Positions 1-6,953 of a DNA stretch of 44,149 nt are shown here, in pieces. The DNA comes from Spirochaetales bacterium. GTDB taxonomy: Bacteria > Spirochaetota > Spirochaetia > UBA9216. The notes under the pieces are model-generated. The model saw only the letters and a program-made list of their open reading frames with translations, made no database searches and was not told where the DNA came from. The translations under genes and the position numbers were made by a program. The stretch lies in contig QKCC01000197.1 of the NCBI GenBank assembly GCA_003245835.1, positions 1-44,149 on the forward strand. Reading direction: 5' to 3'. Within the stretch, counting starts at the first letter, position 1. Every line of letters starts with the position of its first letter.

Positions 1-1
1 T

Positions 2-238
2 ACCGAACGGAAAGACATCAGCCAGATTCTGGAAGAGCTTAAACTGCAGAATACAGGAGTTACGGACGAGGCTTCTGTCAGCAGGTTAGGCGAGCTGCTG
101 AACGCAGATACTCTAATAATCGGAAGTCTGTTCTCCGGGCCCGACAGTTATGAACTATTTTTAAGGATGGTCAGGGTCGAAACTGCGGAAGTTCTGTCGG
201 TTGCCAGGGCTGTTATAGACAAATCGCTCGGTATCTGA
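2..238 (+). CDS. CsgG/FlgO-like protein, C-terminal fragment
   Basis: The last 78 codons of a gene that starts before the window; the frame is open from base 2 to the TGA at 236-238. Visible segments such as ISQILEELKLQ, LGELLNADTLIIGSL and LRMVRVETAEVLSVA follow the pattern of CsgG/FlgO-type periplasmic or outer-membrane lipoprotein domains: a regulatory helix, 'LGADALIvGsv', then 'arlvdveTGeVl'. In that family the domain helps assemble envelope structures or secretion pores. The N-terminus, and so any signal peptide, cannot be seen. It converges on murD, 28 bases away. The family call rests on motif resemblance only. Confidence 0.6.
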   Translation, partial: TERKDISQILEELKLQNTGVTDEASVSRLGELLNADTLIIGSLFSGPDSYELFLRMVRVETAEVLSVARAVIDKSLGI

Positions 239-266
239 TCGAGCGACAGCGATTTGCAGACAGCTG

Positions 267-1697
267 TTATAAAGAGCGGACAAGCTCCCGAAACTGATCA
301 CCGCGGTCGAATTCATTTTTAAACATTCCAAACGACGAGCAGCCCGGTGAAAGTACTGCGGCTGCCTGTCCGGATTTCTTCCCGGCAGCTATCTTCAATA
401 CGTTATCAACTGCTTCATTAAGGCTGCCGAAGGGGCCGTAATATTTGATGTTCCTTTTTTCAAATAAATCCACAATTTTGTCGGTTCCGGTCCCCTGCAG
501 CAGGGTTACGGATTCGGGAGCTGTTACGCGGCCGCTGACAGCATCAGCGAGCGGAGAAAAATCAAGGTCTTTGTCGGTTCCGCCGGTAATCAGATGCAGC
601 GGGCAGCTGAAGCTTTCAACTGCTGCGGCAGCCGCCTCCGGTATAGTTGCTGCCGAATCGTTATACCAGTCCAGCCCTTCCGCATTCCTGATGAACTCAA
701 GCCTGTGAGCGATGCCCGGAAAGGATGTCAGCCCTTTTCGGATAACTGCCGGGTCTAATCCGATGGAATAGAGAAGGGCTGCCGCAGTCAGCAGGTTTAT
801 GCGGTTATGCATTCCCTTCAGGAGGCTCTCTGTATCAAGAATTTTTACTGCTTCGCCTTTTTCAAGCCAGAATCCCCGTCCGGCTTTGTCAAAATATACG
901 CCGGAAGCAACATCGGCGCCTGTGGATATGGTCTCGAAATCTTTTTTAGGGAATATCATGACAACCTTTGATGGAGCGCTTAAGGCAAAACTTTCAGTGT
1001 ATTCCGAGTCAGCATTCAGCAAAAGGATGCTGCCGGCCGGCTGTGCTTCATAAATTACAGCCTTATCTTCGGCGTAGTCCTGCATTGAGCCGTACCTGTC
1101 CTGGTGATCATGCATGATATTAGTGATTGCAGCGGCTGCCGGTTTAAGAAGGTTCCTGCCTGCCAGGTCCGCAAGCTGCCACGAAGAAAGTTCCAGGACC
1201 ACAGGAGACCCGCTGCTGTTCTTTTCATCGCTGCAGAAGGTCAGGGGCGACACAGTTATATTCCCGCCGAGGTCGGCATCGGGGTATACCTGTTTAAGAA
1301 CGTAATGGACTGCCGACACTGTGGTCGATTTTCCCTTGCTTCCGGTTACGGCAATGACCGGGCGGAGGTTCTGCTGAAGAAAAACCGAAATGTCGGTTTC
1401 AACAGCGGCTCCCGCCGAAAGCGCAGCTTCAATATATGGTGATCCGGGTTTTACCGCCGGGTTTTTGATTACAACATCCGCGTTCCTGAAATCGGCAATA
1501 TCGTGTCTGCCGAGCACATAGCGCAAATTGAGGTCGGCGAGCGCCTCAATGGATGGTTTGAGAACTTCTTCTGATCTGAGATCTGTTACAGTAACCTCAG
1601 CCCCTGCTTCCGCGAAGAATCTTGCCGAAGCGCTTCCTCCGCCGTTAAGCCCCAGGCCCATAACAGTGATTTTTTTATGACGAAAATTCAAATTCAA
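267..1697 (-). CDS. murD: UDP-N-acetylmuramoylalanine--D-glutamate ligase
   Basis: Adds D-glutamate to UDP-MurNAc-L-Ala in cytoplasmic peptidoglycan precursor synthesis. At 476 residues it is of normal MurD length. The N-terminal UDP-binding segment reads ITVMGLGLNGGGSASARFF. The ATP-binding loop TGSKGKSTT (about residues 116-124) is the Mur-ligase P-loop, followed by the central-domain NIMHDHQDRYGSM (MurD family: NI..DHLDRH) and the C-terminal GGTDKDLDF. The start is a TTG with AAGGA eight bases upstream, lying inside the end of the preceding gene (23-base overlap), so translation is probably coupled. The family assignment is secure; the TTG start is less so. Confidence 0.93.
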   Translation of the reverse strand: MNLNFRHKKITVMGLGLNGGGSASARFFAEAGAEVTVTDLRSEEVLKPSIEALADLNLRYVLGRHDIADFRNADVVIKNPAVKPGSPYIEAALSAGAAVETDISVFLQQNLRPVIAVTGSKGKSTTVSAVHYVLKQVYPDADLGGNITVSPLTFCSDEKNSSGSPVVLELSSWQLADLAGRNLLKPAAAAITNIMHDHQDRYGSMQDYAEDKAVIYEAQPAGSILLLNADSEYTESFALSAPSKVVMIFPKKDFETISTGADVASGVYFDKAGRGFWLEKGEAVKILDTESLLKGMHNRINLLTAAALLYSIGLDPAVIRKGLTSFPGIAHRLEFIRNAEGLDWYNDSAATIPEAAAAAVESFSCPLHLITGGTDKDLDFSPLADAVSGRVTAPESVTLLQGTGTDKIVDLFEKRNIKYYGPFGSLNEAVDNVLKIAAGKKSGQAAAVLSPGCSSFGMFKNEFDRGDQFRELVRSL

Positions 1698-2628
1698 GCT
1701 TATATTCCTTCATGTCGTTTTCATTCAGGTATGGACTGATTTTAAGGGAAGACCATATTTTTGTCCACTGAGCAGGGATTTTTGATCGCAGGTTTTTGTA
1801 AGCGGCAAGATCTTTGCTGAATTTTTCTGTCCGCATGCTTTCTTCAATTTCCGGAATATATTTTTCTATCACTGCAAGTGCTTTATGCAGATAACCTAAA
1901 AAGCTCTTTCGCCCTTCAACAGAAAGTTTTGCAGGTGCAATGGTAACGGTGTTGAAATCACATTTGAGGGGGTAGTATGGATAGGTACGAATTCCTTCGG
2001 GAAGATAGAGTGCGCTGAGCATTCTGGTCAGCTCCCGGTCGATCCATTGACCGTTTATATGGTAGCCTGCGCCGGTTTCTCCTACCCAGGTAGAGCCGAA
2101 AAGACGCAGAATCGGAATTTCACCGCCGTTTGCATTCATGCTGGGTTTGTGGATTGGTATTATCATGCTCTCAAAATAAAGTTTCCGGGTTTGAAACTCG
2201 GCGGTCAGGTCGTTTGTAGCCTGCTGAATAACTTTGCTGTCTGCAGGTCTAATGTTGAGATCAGGACGCATCAGGTACAGGTAATGCGATTCTTCGATTC
2301 TGAAAAGCTGAATGAAGCAGGGCCTAAGTACTTCAGCCGGATCGAAAAAATACCTGGTTCCTCTGAAAGGGTCGGGGAAAATTTCAGACAGGGAACCTAC
2401 TAGTTCCCGCATTTTTATAAGGTATTCATCAGAAGGCTTGACTTCGTTAACGTTGTGATGCACTGCAAATGACGGAACCGTGAACGAGGTGCCGCTCTTT
2501 AAAAAAGCGTCTTCATTCTGGTTGAAATGGAAAGTATACCCGGAGGTTTTGCCAGGAAGAGTGTTGATAATTTCTGAAATTTCAGGATCAGAATATTTAA
2601 AACTTATAACATCAAGCAACTTTTCCAT
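1675..2628 (-). CDS. Conserved-looking protein of unknown function
   Basis: 317 residues, not recognised. There is no signal peptide or membrane segment, and the charge is mixed, so it is probably cytoplasmic. Visible stretches are FRGTRYFFDPAEVLRPCF, HYLYLMRPDLNIRPADSKV and FGSTWVGETGAGYHINGQW; the many aromatic residues suggest a compact globular enzyme or binding domain. It is transcribed with murD (23-base overlap) from a promoter whose -10 box ends 11 bases before the ATG, with no ribosome-binding site, so the leader would be about five bases. A cell-wall role is possible from its neighbour but is not shown. Confidence 0.75.
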   Translation of the reverse strand: MEKLLDVISFKYSDPEISEIINTLPGKTSGYTFHFNQNEDAFLKSGTSFTVPSFAVHHNVNEVKPSDEYLIKMRELVGSLSEIFPDPFRGTRYFFDPAEVLRPCFIQLFRIEESHYLYLMRPDLNIRPADSKVIQQATNDLTAEFQTRKLYFESMIIPIHKPSMNANGGEIPILRLFGSTWVGETGAGYHINGQWIDRELTRMLSALYLPEGIRTYPYYPLKCDFNTVTIAPAKLSVEGRKSFLGYLHKALAVIEKYIPEIEESMRTEKFSKDLAAYKNLRSKIPAQWTKIWSSLKISPYLNENDMKEYKLEFEFSS

Positions 2629-2639
2629 AATTCTATAAA

Positions 2640-2668
2640 AATATACAACCTATACCCCGGATTATCAA
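2640..2668 (-). promoter_or_regulatory. Sigma-70-type promoter for the 2628 gene and murD
   Basis: On the minus strand, TTGATA at 2668-2663, a 17-base spacer, then TATATT at 2645-2640. The start codon follows 11 bases later without a Shine-Dalgarno sequence, predicting a very short leader. Confidence 0.6.
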
Positions 2669-2735
2669 GCTGATTATTTTTTGTATCAGAACAATGGAAA
2701 ATTCGTGTTGATTTACCGTTTGATTGACTTTCTAC

Positions 2736-2764
2736 TTGAAACTTTTAGGTTTTTAAGGCATAAT
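2736..2764 (+). promoter_or_regulatory. Sigma-70-type promoter for the 29-residue ribosomal-type protein
   Basis: TTGAAA (2736-2741), 17-base spacer, CATAAT (2759-2764). It lies 60 bases upstream of the GTG start at 2825 and leaves room for the AGGAG at 2814-2818. Confidence 0.6.
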
Positions 2765-2824
2765 CAACTTCGGATTTCAACTATATTCGTGTAGTTTACG
2801 ATATCAATAATAAAGGAGCTCAGA

Positions 2825-2914
2825 GTGCCCTGCGGAAGAAAGAGAAAAAGGCATAAGATCGCCACTCACAAAAGAAAAAAGAAACTGAGAAAGAACAGAC
2901 ATAAGAAGAAATAA
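2825..2914 (+). CDS. AURKAIP1/COX24-domain (bS22/mS38-like) small ribosomal protein
   Basis: A 29-residue, extremely basic protein starting with MPCGRKRKRHKIATHKRKKK and ending in a Lys/Arg/His run; about two thirds of its residues are K, R or H. It matches the pattern of the bacterial AURKAIP1/COX24-domain mini-proteins (bacteroidete-type 'MP.GKKRKRHK.ATHKRKKRLRKNRHKKK'), relatives of mitochondrial mS38 and mycobacterial bS22, which bind the small ribosomal subunit. The start is GTG with AGGAG six bases upstream, and it has its own promoter. It is immediately followed by a ferredoxin gene with a separate promoter. Family match is strong by eye; ribosome binding is inferred from relatives. 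Confidence 0.82.
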   Translation: MPCGRKRKRHKIATHKRKKKLRKNRHKKK

Positions 2915-2945
2915 TCCGAATTTTTCGGTTTATACGTATTCTCTG

Positions 2946-2975
2946 TTGACATAAAAAGCAACAGAGTAATACTAT
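2946..2975 (+). promoter_or_regulatory. Sigma-70-type promoter for the ferredoxin gene
   Basis: TTGACA (2946-2951), 18-base spacer, TACTAT (2970-2975). The strong ribosome-binding site GGAGGG at 2993-2998 follows, then the ATG at 3006. Confidence 0.7.
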
Positions 2976-3005
2976 GTTATGAAATCTAAATTGGAGGGAC
3001 ACTAA

Positions 3006-3176
3006 ATGGCCTACAAAATTACAGATGAATGTTCCAATTGCGGCGCCTGCGAACCAGAATGCCCAGTGGAAGCAATCAGCGAAAAAGACGACATGAGATT
3101 TATTGATGCAGATGCTTGTACAAGTTGCGGTGCATGTGCGGACGTTTGTCCTGTCGATGCGATACTCGCTGACTAA
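3006..3176 (+). CDS. 2[4Fe-4S] ferredoxin
   Basis: A 56-residue electron carrier of the clostridial type. It holds two CxxCxxCxxxCP cluster motifs: C9/C12/C15/C19 ([12 protein letters not shown]) and C38/C41/C44/C48 ([12 protein letters not shown]), giving two low-potential [4Fe-4S] clusters. It is a full-length, single-domain ferredoxin that could serve ferredoxin-dependent enzymes such as the IorAB pair encoded at 32.5-34.9 kb, although the two loci are far apart. GGAGGG seven bases before the ATG fixes the start. It is a single-gene unit with its own promoter and a strong terminator. Confidence 0.96.
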   Translation: MAYKITDECSNCGACEPECPVEAISEKDDMRFIDADACTSCGACADVCPVDAILAD

Positions 3177-3210
3177 ACACTACAGGGCCCTTTAGGGTCA
3201 TATTTTATAG

Positions 3211-3265
3211 AGTCGCCGAGCGGACTTACATGTATCTACATGTTCTGCTTCAGGCGGCTTTTTTT
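3211..3265 (+). terminator. Rho-independent terminator after the ferredoxin gene
   Basis: AGTCGCC pairs with GGCGGCT (one G-T pair) around an inner hairpin ACATGTA/TACATGT, followed by seven T's. It lies 35 bases past the ferredoxin stop. The bases from 3266 to 3392 hold nothing I can name. Confidence 0.75.
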
Positions 3266-3392
3266 ATCCAAAAATGATTCAGCCTTTTTTCCCGATGGTA
3301 GATGTGTTCCTCATACGCCTGCATCGCGGTAATGCGCCTTCAGGCATCTGAATAGAGTTTTATATTTTGAATTTCTTTAGGCAGTATCTGTT

Positions 3393-4594
3393 TTATCGAC
3401 CTTTACTTATCATCCGGTTTAACAATGCTCTTTTTGCAGCTGTCAGCAGCCCGGCTTTCCGTACATTGGTAAGACTTTCTATATCGGTCGGAACATCAGT
3501 AAGGCATTTATAACCTGTATCGGTAATTACTACCGTATCGGAATGTCTGTAGGCACCATGTCCCTTGAAATAAATTCCCGGTTCAACGGTAAAAACCATA
3601 CCAGGTTCCATTTTACTGTATCACTGCCCATGGCAAGAAAGGGTCCCTCATGGTTTGATACTCCCATCCCATGGCCGGTACGGTGAATCAGGTTCGCTTC
3701 ATATCCTTTACTGATAAGAAAAGCCCTGACTGCTTCATCTGCATTATGGCAGGACGCCCCGGGCTTTAGAAGCGAAAAAGCAATATTCCGGGCTTCGAGC
3801 ATATGATCGAAACGTTCTTTCATCTGTCTGTCCGGTTCCGATGTAAAAAAGGTCCGTTCCAGCTCTACGGCGTATCCGTCAACCCTGTAGGACATGATCA
3901 TTACATTCGGACCGGAACTGAACTGGTCTGCAGGGTTTGGAATACTGTGAGGTTCGGCACTGCGGGCCCCGGGCCAACCGGCGCTTAAAAAATTGAAAGC
4001 AAGAAAATCAACGTCGAATCCTCGGTCCAGCAGCGCTCTGCGCTGGGCATTCTTAGCCGGTTCGAGCGTGTCCAGAACCATCGATCCTTTGCGTACAGAT
4101 TTGATGAAATCATACATTGACTCTTTAACGTACCTGGAGGTTTCCGTGAGCATTTCAATCTCGGCTGGTGATTTGGTGAATCTTTGGGTAAACACCCAGT
4201 CAAGGCATTTTACCTGGGCCTTCTGCTGAAGAAAGCTGAAAATCTCGGAACGGGTGTAAAGGTCTGTCCCAATGGTTTTCATACCGGAAACCTGGTAATT
4301 CAGGACATGGTACCAGCTGTCGTTCTGTACTGCCGGATATTCGTAGTAGGTCGTGAAATCGCTTATGTGGCTGATAACACTCAGATGCTCTAACTCCAGC
4401 TTCGGAAGAATGAAAGTTGTTTTACCTTCGGCTCTAATCAGCAGCAGAAATGGGCGTTCAAAAGGCATACAGGATTTCCCTGTCAGATAATAGAGATTGT
4501 CTCCTGAAGTTACAATAAAAGCATCAAGCCCTTCCTGTATACAGCGTTCTTTTATTTGTAAGATCCTCTGCTCGTATTCTGCGGATTCTATCAC
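3393..4594 (-). pseudogene. M24-family 'pita-bread' hydrolase, frameshifted
   Basis: The 5' frame runs from a GTG at 4594 (RBS-like AGAGGAAG just upstream) through an N-terminal creatinase-like domain and most of the M24 fold (HRTGHGMGVSNHEGPF). It leaves the reading frame at an A4 run (plus-strand T's at 3611-3614). The remaining 70 or so residues (MEPGMVFTVEPGIYF, YRHSDTVVITDTGY) continue in the -1 frame; one more A would rejoin them. Aminopeptidase-type metal ligands look replaced: the two Asp positions read as non-Asp in the MSYRVDGYAVELERTF segment, and the last Glu is Ser in RHSDT. It therefore resembles creatinase/ectoine-hydrolase relatives more than Xaa-Pro aminopeptidase. A base-calling error in the homopolymer could also explain the break. 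Confidence 0.75.
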
Positions 4595-4625
4595 ACGTTT
4601 CTTCCTCTTTTTGTATACCGGAATA

Positions 4626-4654
4626 ATACTAACAGTATTTATGAAACATGGCAA
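4626..4654 (-). promoter_or_regulatory. Sigma-70-type promoter for the M24 gene
   Basis: Minus strand: TTGCCA (4654-4649), 17-base spacer, TAGTAT (4631-4626). A possible upstream ATG at 4654 lies inside the -35 box, which supports the GTG start at 4594. Confidence 0.6.
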
Positions 4655-4788
4655 TTAATATATTTTTACTGCGTTTTTATGGACATTCGTCAGTGAAGCC
4701 CGTGAAGCATTTAAAAGTTTATCGATGTAATAACGCTTAACCGAATAATGACTTCCTGAAATTTATACAAAACAGAGAAAAATCACGA

Positions 4789-4816
4789 TTGACTTGCATA
4801 TAGCATATGTTATATC
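4789..4816 (+). promoter_or_regulatory. Upstream promoter of the first solute-binding protein gene
   Basis: TTGACT (4789-4794), 16-base spacer, TATATC (4811-4816) with an extended TGT just before the -10 box. Transcription would begin near 4823, giving a leader of about 198 bases. The 366-base gap 4655-5020 holds this promoter, the palindrome at 4823-4841, a second promoter at 4962-4989 and no credible gene. Confidence 0.5.
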
Positions 4817-4822
4817 TTTACA

Positions 4823-4841
4823 TATCTTTGATACAAAGATA
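4823..4841 (+). promoter_or_regulatory. Palindromic operator candidate
   Basis: TATCTTTGATACAAAGATA: perfect 8-base inverted arms around a 3-base centre, lying exactly on the predicted transcription start of the 4789-4816 promoter. The position suits a repressor such as the GntR/FadR-type regulator at 8651-9373; that pairing is inference. Confidence 0.5.
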
Positions 4842-4961
4842 CAATGATTGGAAGAATGAATGTTAACTGCGGCTGATAAAAGCAATGATGCTTTAACAAG
4901 GTACATTTGAATCTGTCAGCAGATAATCCTTTTAATGAAAATGATCAGCTTAGTATTGGTT

Positions 4962-4989
4962 TTGTGGATATTAGGCTTTGATATATAAA
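4962..4989 (+). promoter_or_regulatory. Possible second promoter of the solute-binding protein gene
   Basis: TTGTGG (4962-4967), 16-base spacer, TATAAA (4984-4989). It would give a leader of about 25 bases carrying the AAGGGGAAGAA ribosome-binding region. Confidence 0.35.
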
Positions 4990-5020
4990 TTGCTACTAAA
5001 GAAAATTCAAAGGGGAAGAA

Positions 5021-6664
5021 ATGGAAAAAGGCAAAAAAATAATCAAGCATGTTTTTCTGCTGACAGTGCTCATTCTGGTAACATCCGGATTAGCTTTCGC
5101 AGGCGGAGCACAGGAGAAAACTGAAAAAAGCAGACTTAACGTCGGCTGGACTGCAGGCGAGAGTCTTGAATCAACAATAATCGACGAAAACTGGCAGTAT
5201 CTTGAAATGGGATGTATGATCTGGCAGATCTGTTATGACCAGGTATGGATTATGGGTGATGCGGACTCAGGATATGCAGCAGAACCTATGGTTGCCAAGA
5301 GCTGGGAAGTTTCAGAAGATATGAAAACCTGGACATTCTACCTTCGGGATGACATTAAGTTCCATGACGGCCAGCCTCTTACCGCAGAAGATCTTGCGTT
5401 TACGCTCGAATATCTTCCGGCGTCCGATCCTGCATGGCAGCTTGTTGACCTTGATTACGAAAGCTTCGAAGTAATCGATGATTACACCTTCAAGGTTACT
5501 ATGAATTCAACATTCGGTATGCCTTATCCGCCGCTGTATTGGATGCCGATACTTCCTAAACATATCTGGGAACCGTATAAGGACGATATGAAGTCATACG
5601 ATAACCCGAACCTTCTTGGTTCAGGACCCTATAAGGTGAAGGAATTCAAGCAGGGACAGTACGTCTGGCTTGATGCTAATACAGACTATTGGGGCGGAAT
5701 GCCCGGGCTGGATGAGATTGTTTTTAAGGTTTACGGTACCGAAGATGCCAAGCAGATGGCATTGCGAACCGGTGATATCGATATGGTAGGCTACCTTGGC
5801 GTAAATCCGATTACATTAAACGACTTCAAGAAGGTCAAAGATATAGAAATTATTACCGCTCCGGATATTAACCTCTACTGGCTGAGCTTCAACATGCATC
5901 AGGAAAATGGAATGCAGGATCTTGAAGTAAGGAAAGCAATAATGCATGCCATTGATGTAGACAGAATCATAGATATGGCACTCTTAGGTTATGGCGAACC
6001 AGCCGACAGTTTTGTATACCCTGAGCTTGAATGGTACAATGATGACATTACCAGATACAGCTACGATCCCAAAAAGGCAGCCGCAATTCTTGATGCAGCC
6101 GGTTACGCAGATACTGACGGAGACGGCATCAGAAACGAAAAGAACGGCGAGAACATGGTATATGAAATAATGGTAGGTGCCGACTATTCCGCCGAAATCA
6201 AGGCTTCAAGGCTTATCAAGGAAATGCTTGCTGAAGTTGGAATCGGTATTGAACAGAAAATTGTAGACCTGGATACCTACTACTATTATATCTATGCCCC
6301 TGAAGAGGATAAATTTGATATGGCTTTTGCTTACGAAGGCCCGGGTCCTAACGGAGAATGGTCATGGGACATCTGTCGAGGATGGAGCAACGGAGGAGCA
6401 GGTTGGAATACCGCTTACTACAATAGTTCCGAATTTGATACCGCATTGGACAATATGCTCAGCGCTGTAACTTTCGAAGACAAGAATGTATACCGAAAGG
6501 AAATGCAGAAGATTATCTCCGACGATATTCCTTACGGTCTGCTTTATAGAAAGAATGTTGTATGTCCAGTAAATACCTCAAAAATTACAGGTTATACAGC
6601 TACAATGGGCGGTACCGCAGTGTGGATTAACCCCTGGTCATTTTTAAGGGCAACCTCAAAATAG
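5021..6664 (+). CDS. ABC-type solute-binding protein, family 5 (oligopeptide/nickel-type), paralogue A
   Basis: 547 residues, normal for SBP_5 proteins that deliver peptides, opines or other amino compounds to ABC importers. The signal peptide is residues 1-27 (basic start, hydrophobic core, cleavage after LAFA before GG), so it is exported, with no lipobox. Family hallmarks include WTFYLRDDIKFHDGQPLTAED, LGSGPYKVKEFKQGQYV, VRKAIMHAIDVDRI and the calcium-loop-like DTDGDGIRNE. It is closely similar along its whole length to the product of 9485-11137 (roughly two thirds identical by eye). AAGGGGAAG precedes the ATG. A terminator follows. No permease or ATPase gene lies nearby; the neighbouring amidohydrolase suggests uptake of an amide- or N-acyl-type substrate. 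Confidence 0.92.
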   Translation: MEKGKKIIKHVFLLTVLILVTSGLAFAGGAQEKTEKSRLNVGWTAGESLESTIIDENWQYLEMGCMIWQICYDQVWIMGDADSGYAAEPMVAKSWEVSEDMKTWTFYLRDDIKFHDGQPLTAEDLAFTLEYLPASDPAWQLVDLDYESFEVIDDYTFKVTMNSTFGMPYPPLYWMPILPKHIWEPYKDDMKSYDNPNLLGSGPYKVKEFKQGQYVWLDANTDYWGGMPGLDEIVFKVYGTEDAKQMALRTGDIDMVGYLGVNPITLNDFKKVKDIEIITAPDINLYWLSFNMHQENGMQDLEVRKAIMHAIDVDRIIDMALLGYGEPADSFVYPELEWYNDDITRYSYDPKKAAAILDAAGYADTDGDGIRNEKNGENMVYEIMVGADYSAEIKASRLIKEMLAEVGIGIEQKIVDLDTYYYYIYAPEEDKFDMAFAYEGPGPNGEWSWDICRGWSNGGAGWNTAYYNSSEFDTALDNMLSAVTFEDKNVYRKEMQKIISDDIPYGLLYRKNVVCPVNTSKITGYTATMGGTAVWINPWSFLRATSK

Positions 6665-6678
6665 ATTCTGAATAATGA

Positions 6679-6710
6679 AAAATAACTGCCGGTTCGCCGG
6701 CGGTTATTTT
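6679..6710 (+). terminator. Rho-independent terminator after solute-binding protein A
   Basis: AATAACTGCCGG, a TTCG tetraloop, then CCGGCGGTTATT ending in T's. It lies 14 bases past the stop and separates the binding-protein gene from the amidohydrolase. Confidence 0.85.
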
Positions 6711-6726
6711 ACCAGATATCAAATCA

Positions 6727-6858
6727 GGGGACTTCTAAAAACTGCAGTTTTTAGAAGTCTACCAAACTTTATGGGATGTTTATTTATTGACTGTTAAGGA
6801 AATAAATAAACTCCAAGGTACCTCTAATAACTCCAATTTAGAGTTATTAGAGGTGCCC
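6727..6858. repeat. Palindromic miniature element (two related hairpins, MITE/BIME-like)
   Basis: The left unit is a perfect 30-bp palindrome (6730-6759, arm GACTTCTAAAAACTG). The right unit (6817-6858) is a hairpin with 14-base arms ACCTCTAATAACTC/GAGTTATTAGAGGT and loop CAATTTA. The outer ends, GGGGACTTCTAAAAACT and (reverse complement) GGGCACCTCTAATAACT, are imperfect inverted repeats of each other, 14 of 17 matching, and enclose 132 bp with no gene. The same two ends occur joined at 40457-40499. It lies between a terminator and the amidohydrolase start; 6859-6953 holds nothing else recognised. Confidence 0.7.
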
Positions 6859-6953
6859 ATAATTAAAAATCGGCAAAGATGAGCAAGAAAACAACAGGCA
6901 TCCTGATTTGCCGTGATCGTTACAATCAGAACAGTTAACAGGGACGTAAATAC

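Noticed and set aside
2820-3002. Minus-strand open frame over the small ribosomal-type gene
   Set aside because: It is the complement of two lysine/arginine-rich stretches; the plus strand has promoters, ribosome-binding sites and family motifs.
3600-3620. Programmed frameshift in the M24 gene
   Set aside because: The A4 run has no classic X XXY YYZ slippery heptamer and no clear downstream stem-loop was seen; a deletion or read error is simpler.
4844-4876. Tiny plus-strand frame starting ATGATTGGAAGA (10 residues) in the leader of binding protein A
   Set aside because: No ribosome-binding site and too short to distinguish from chance.
6900-6920. AGGCATCCTGATTTGCC as a sigma-54 promoter for amidohydrolase A
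   Set aside because: GG-to-GC spacing is eleven bases rather than ten, a change sigma-54 promoters tolerate poorly.
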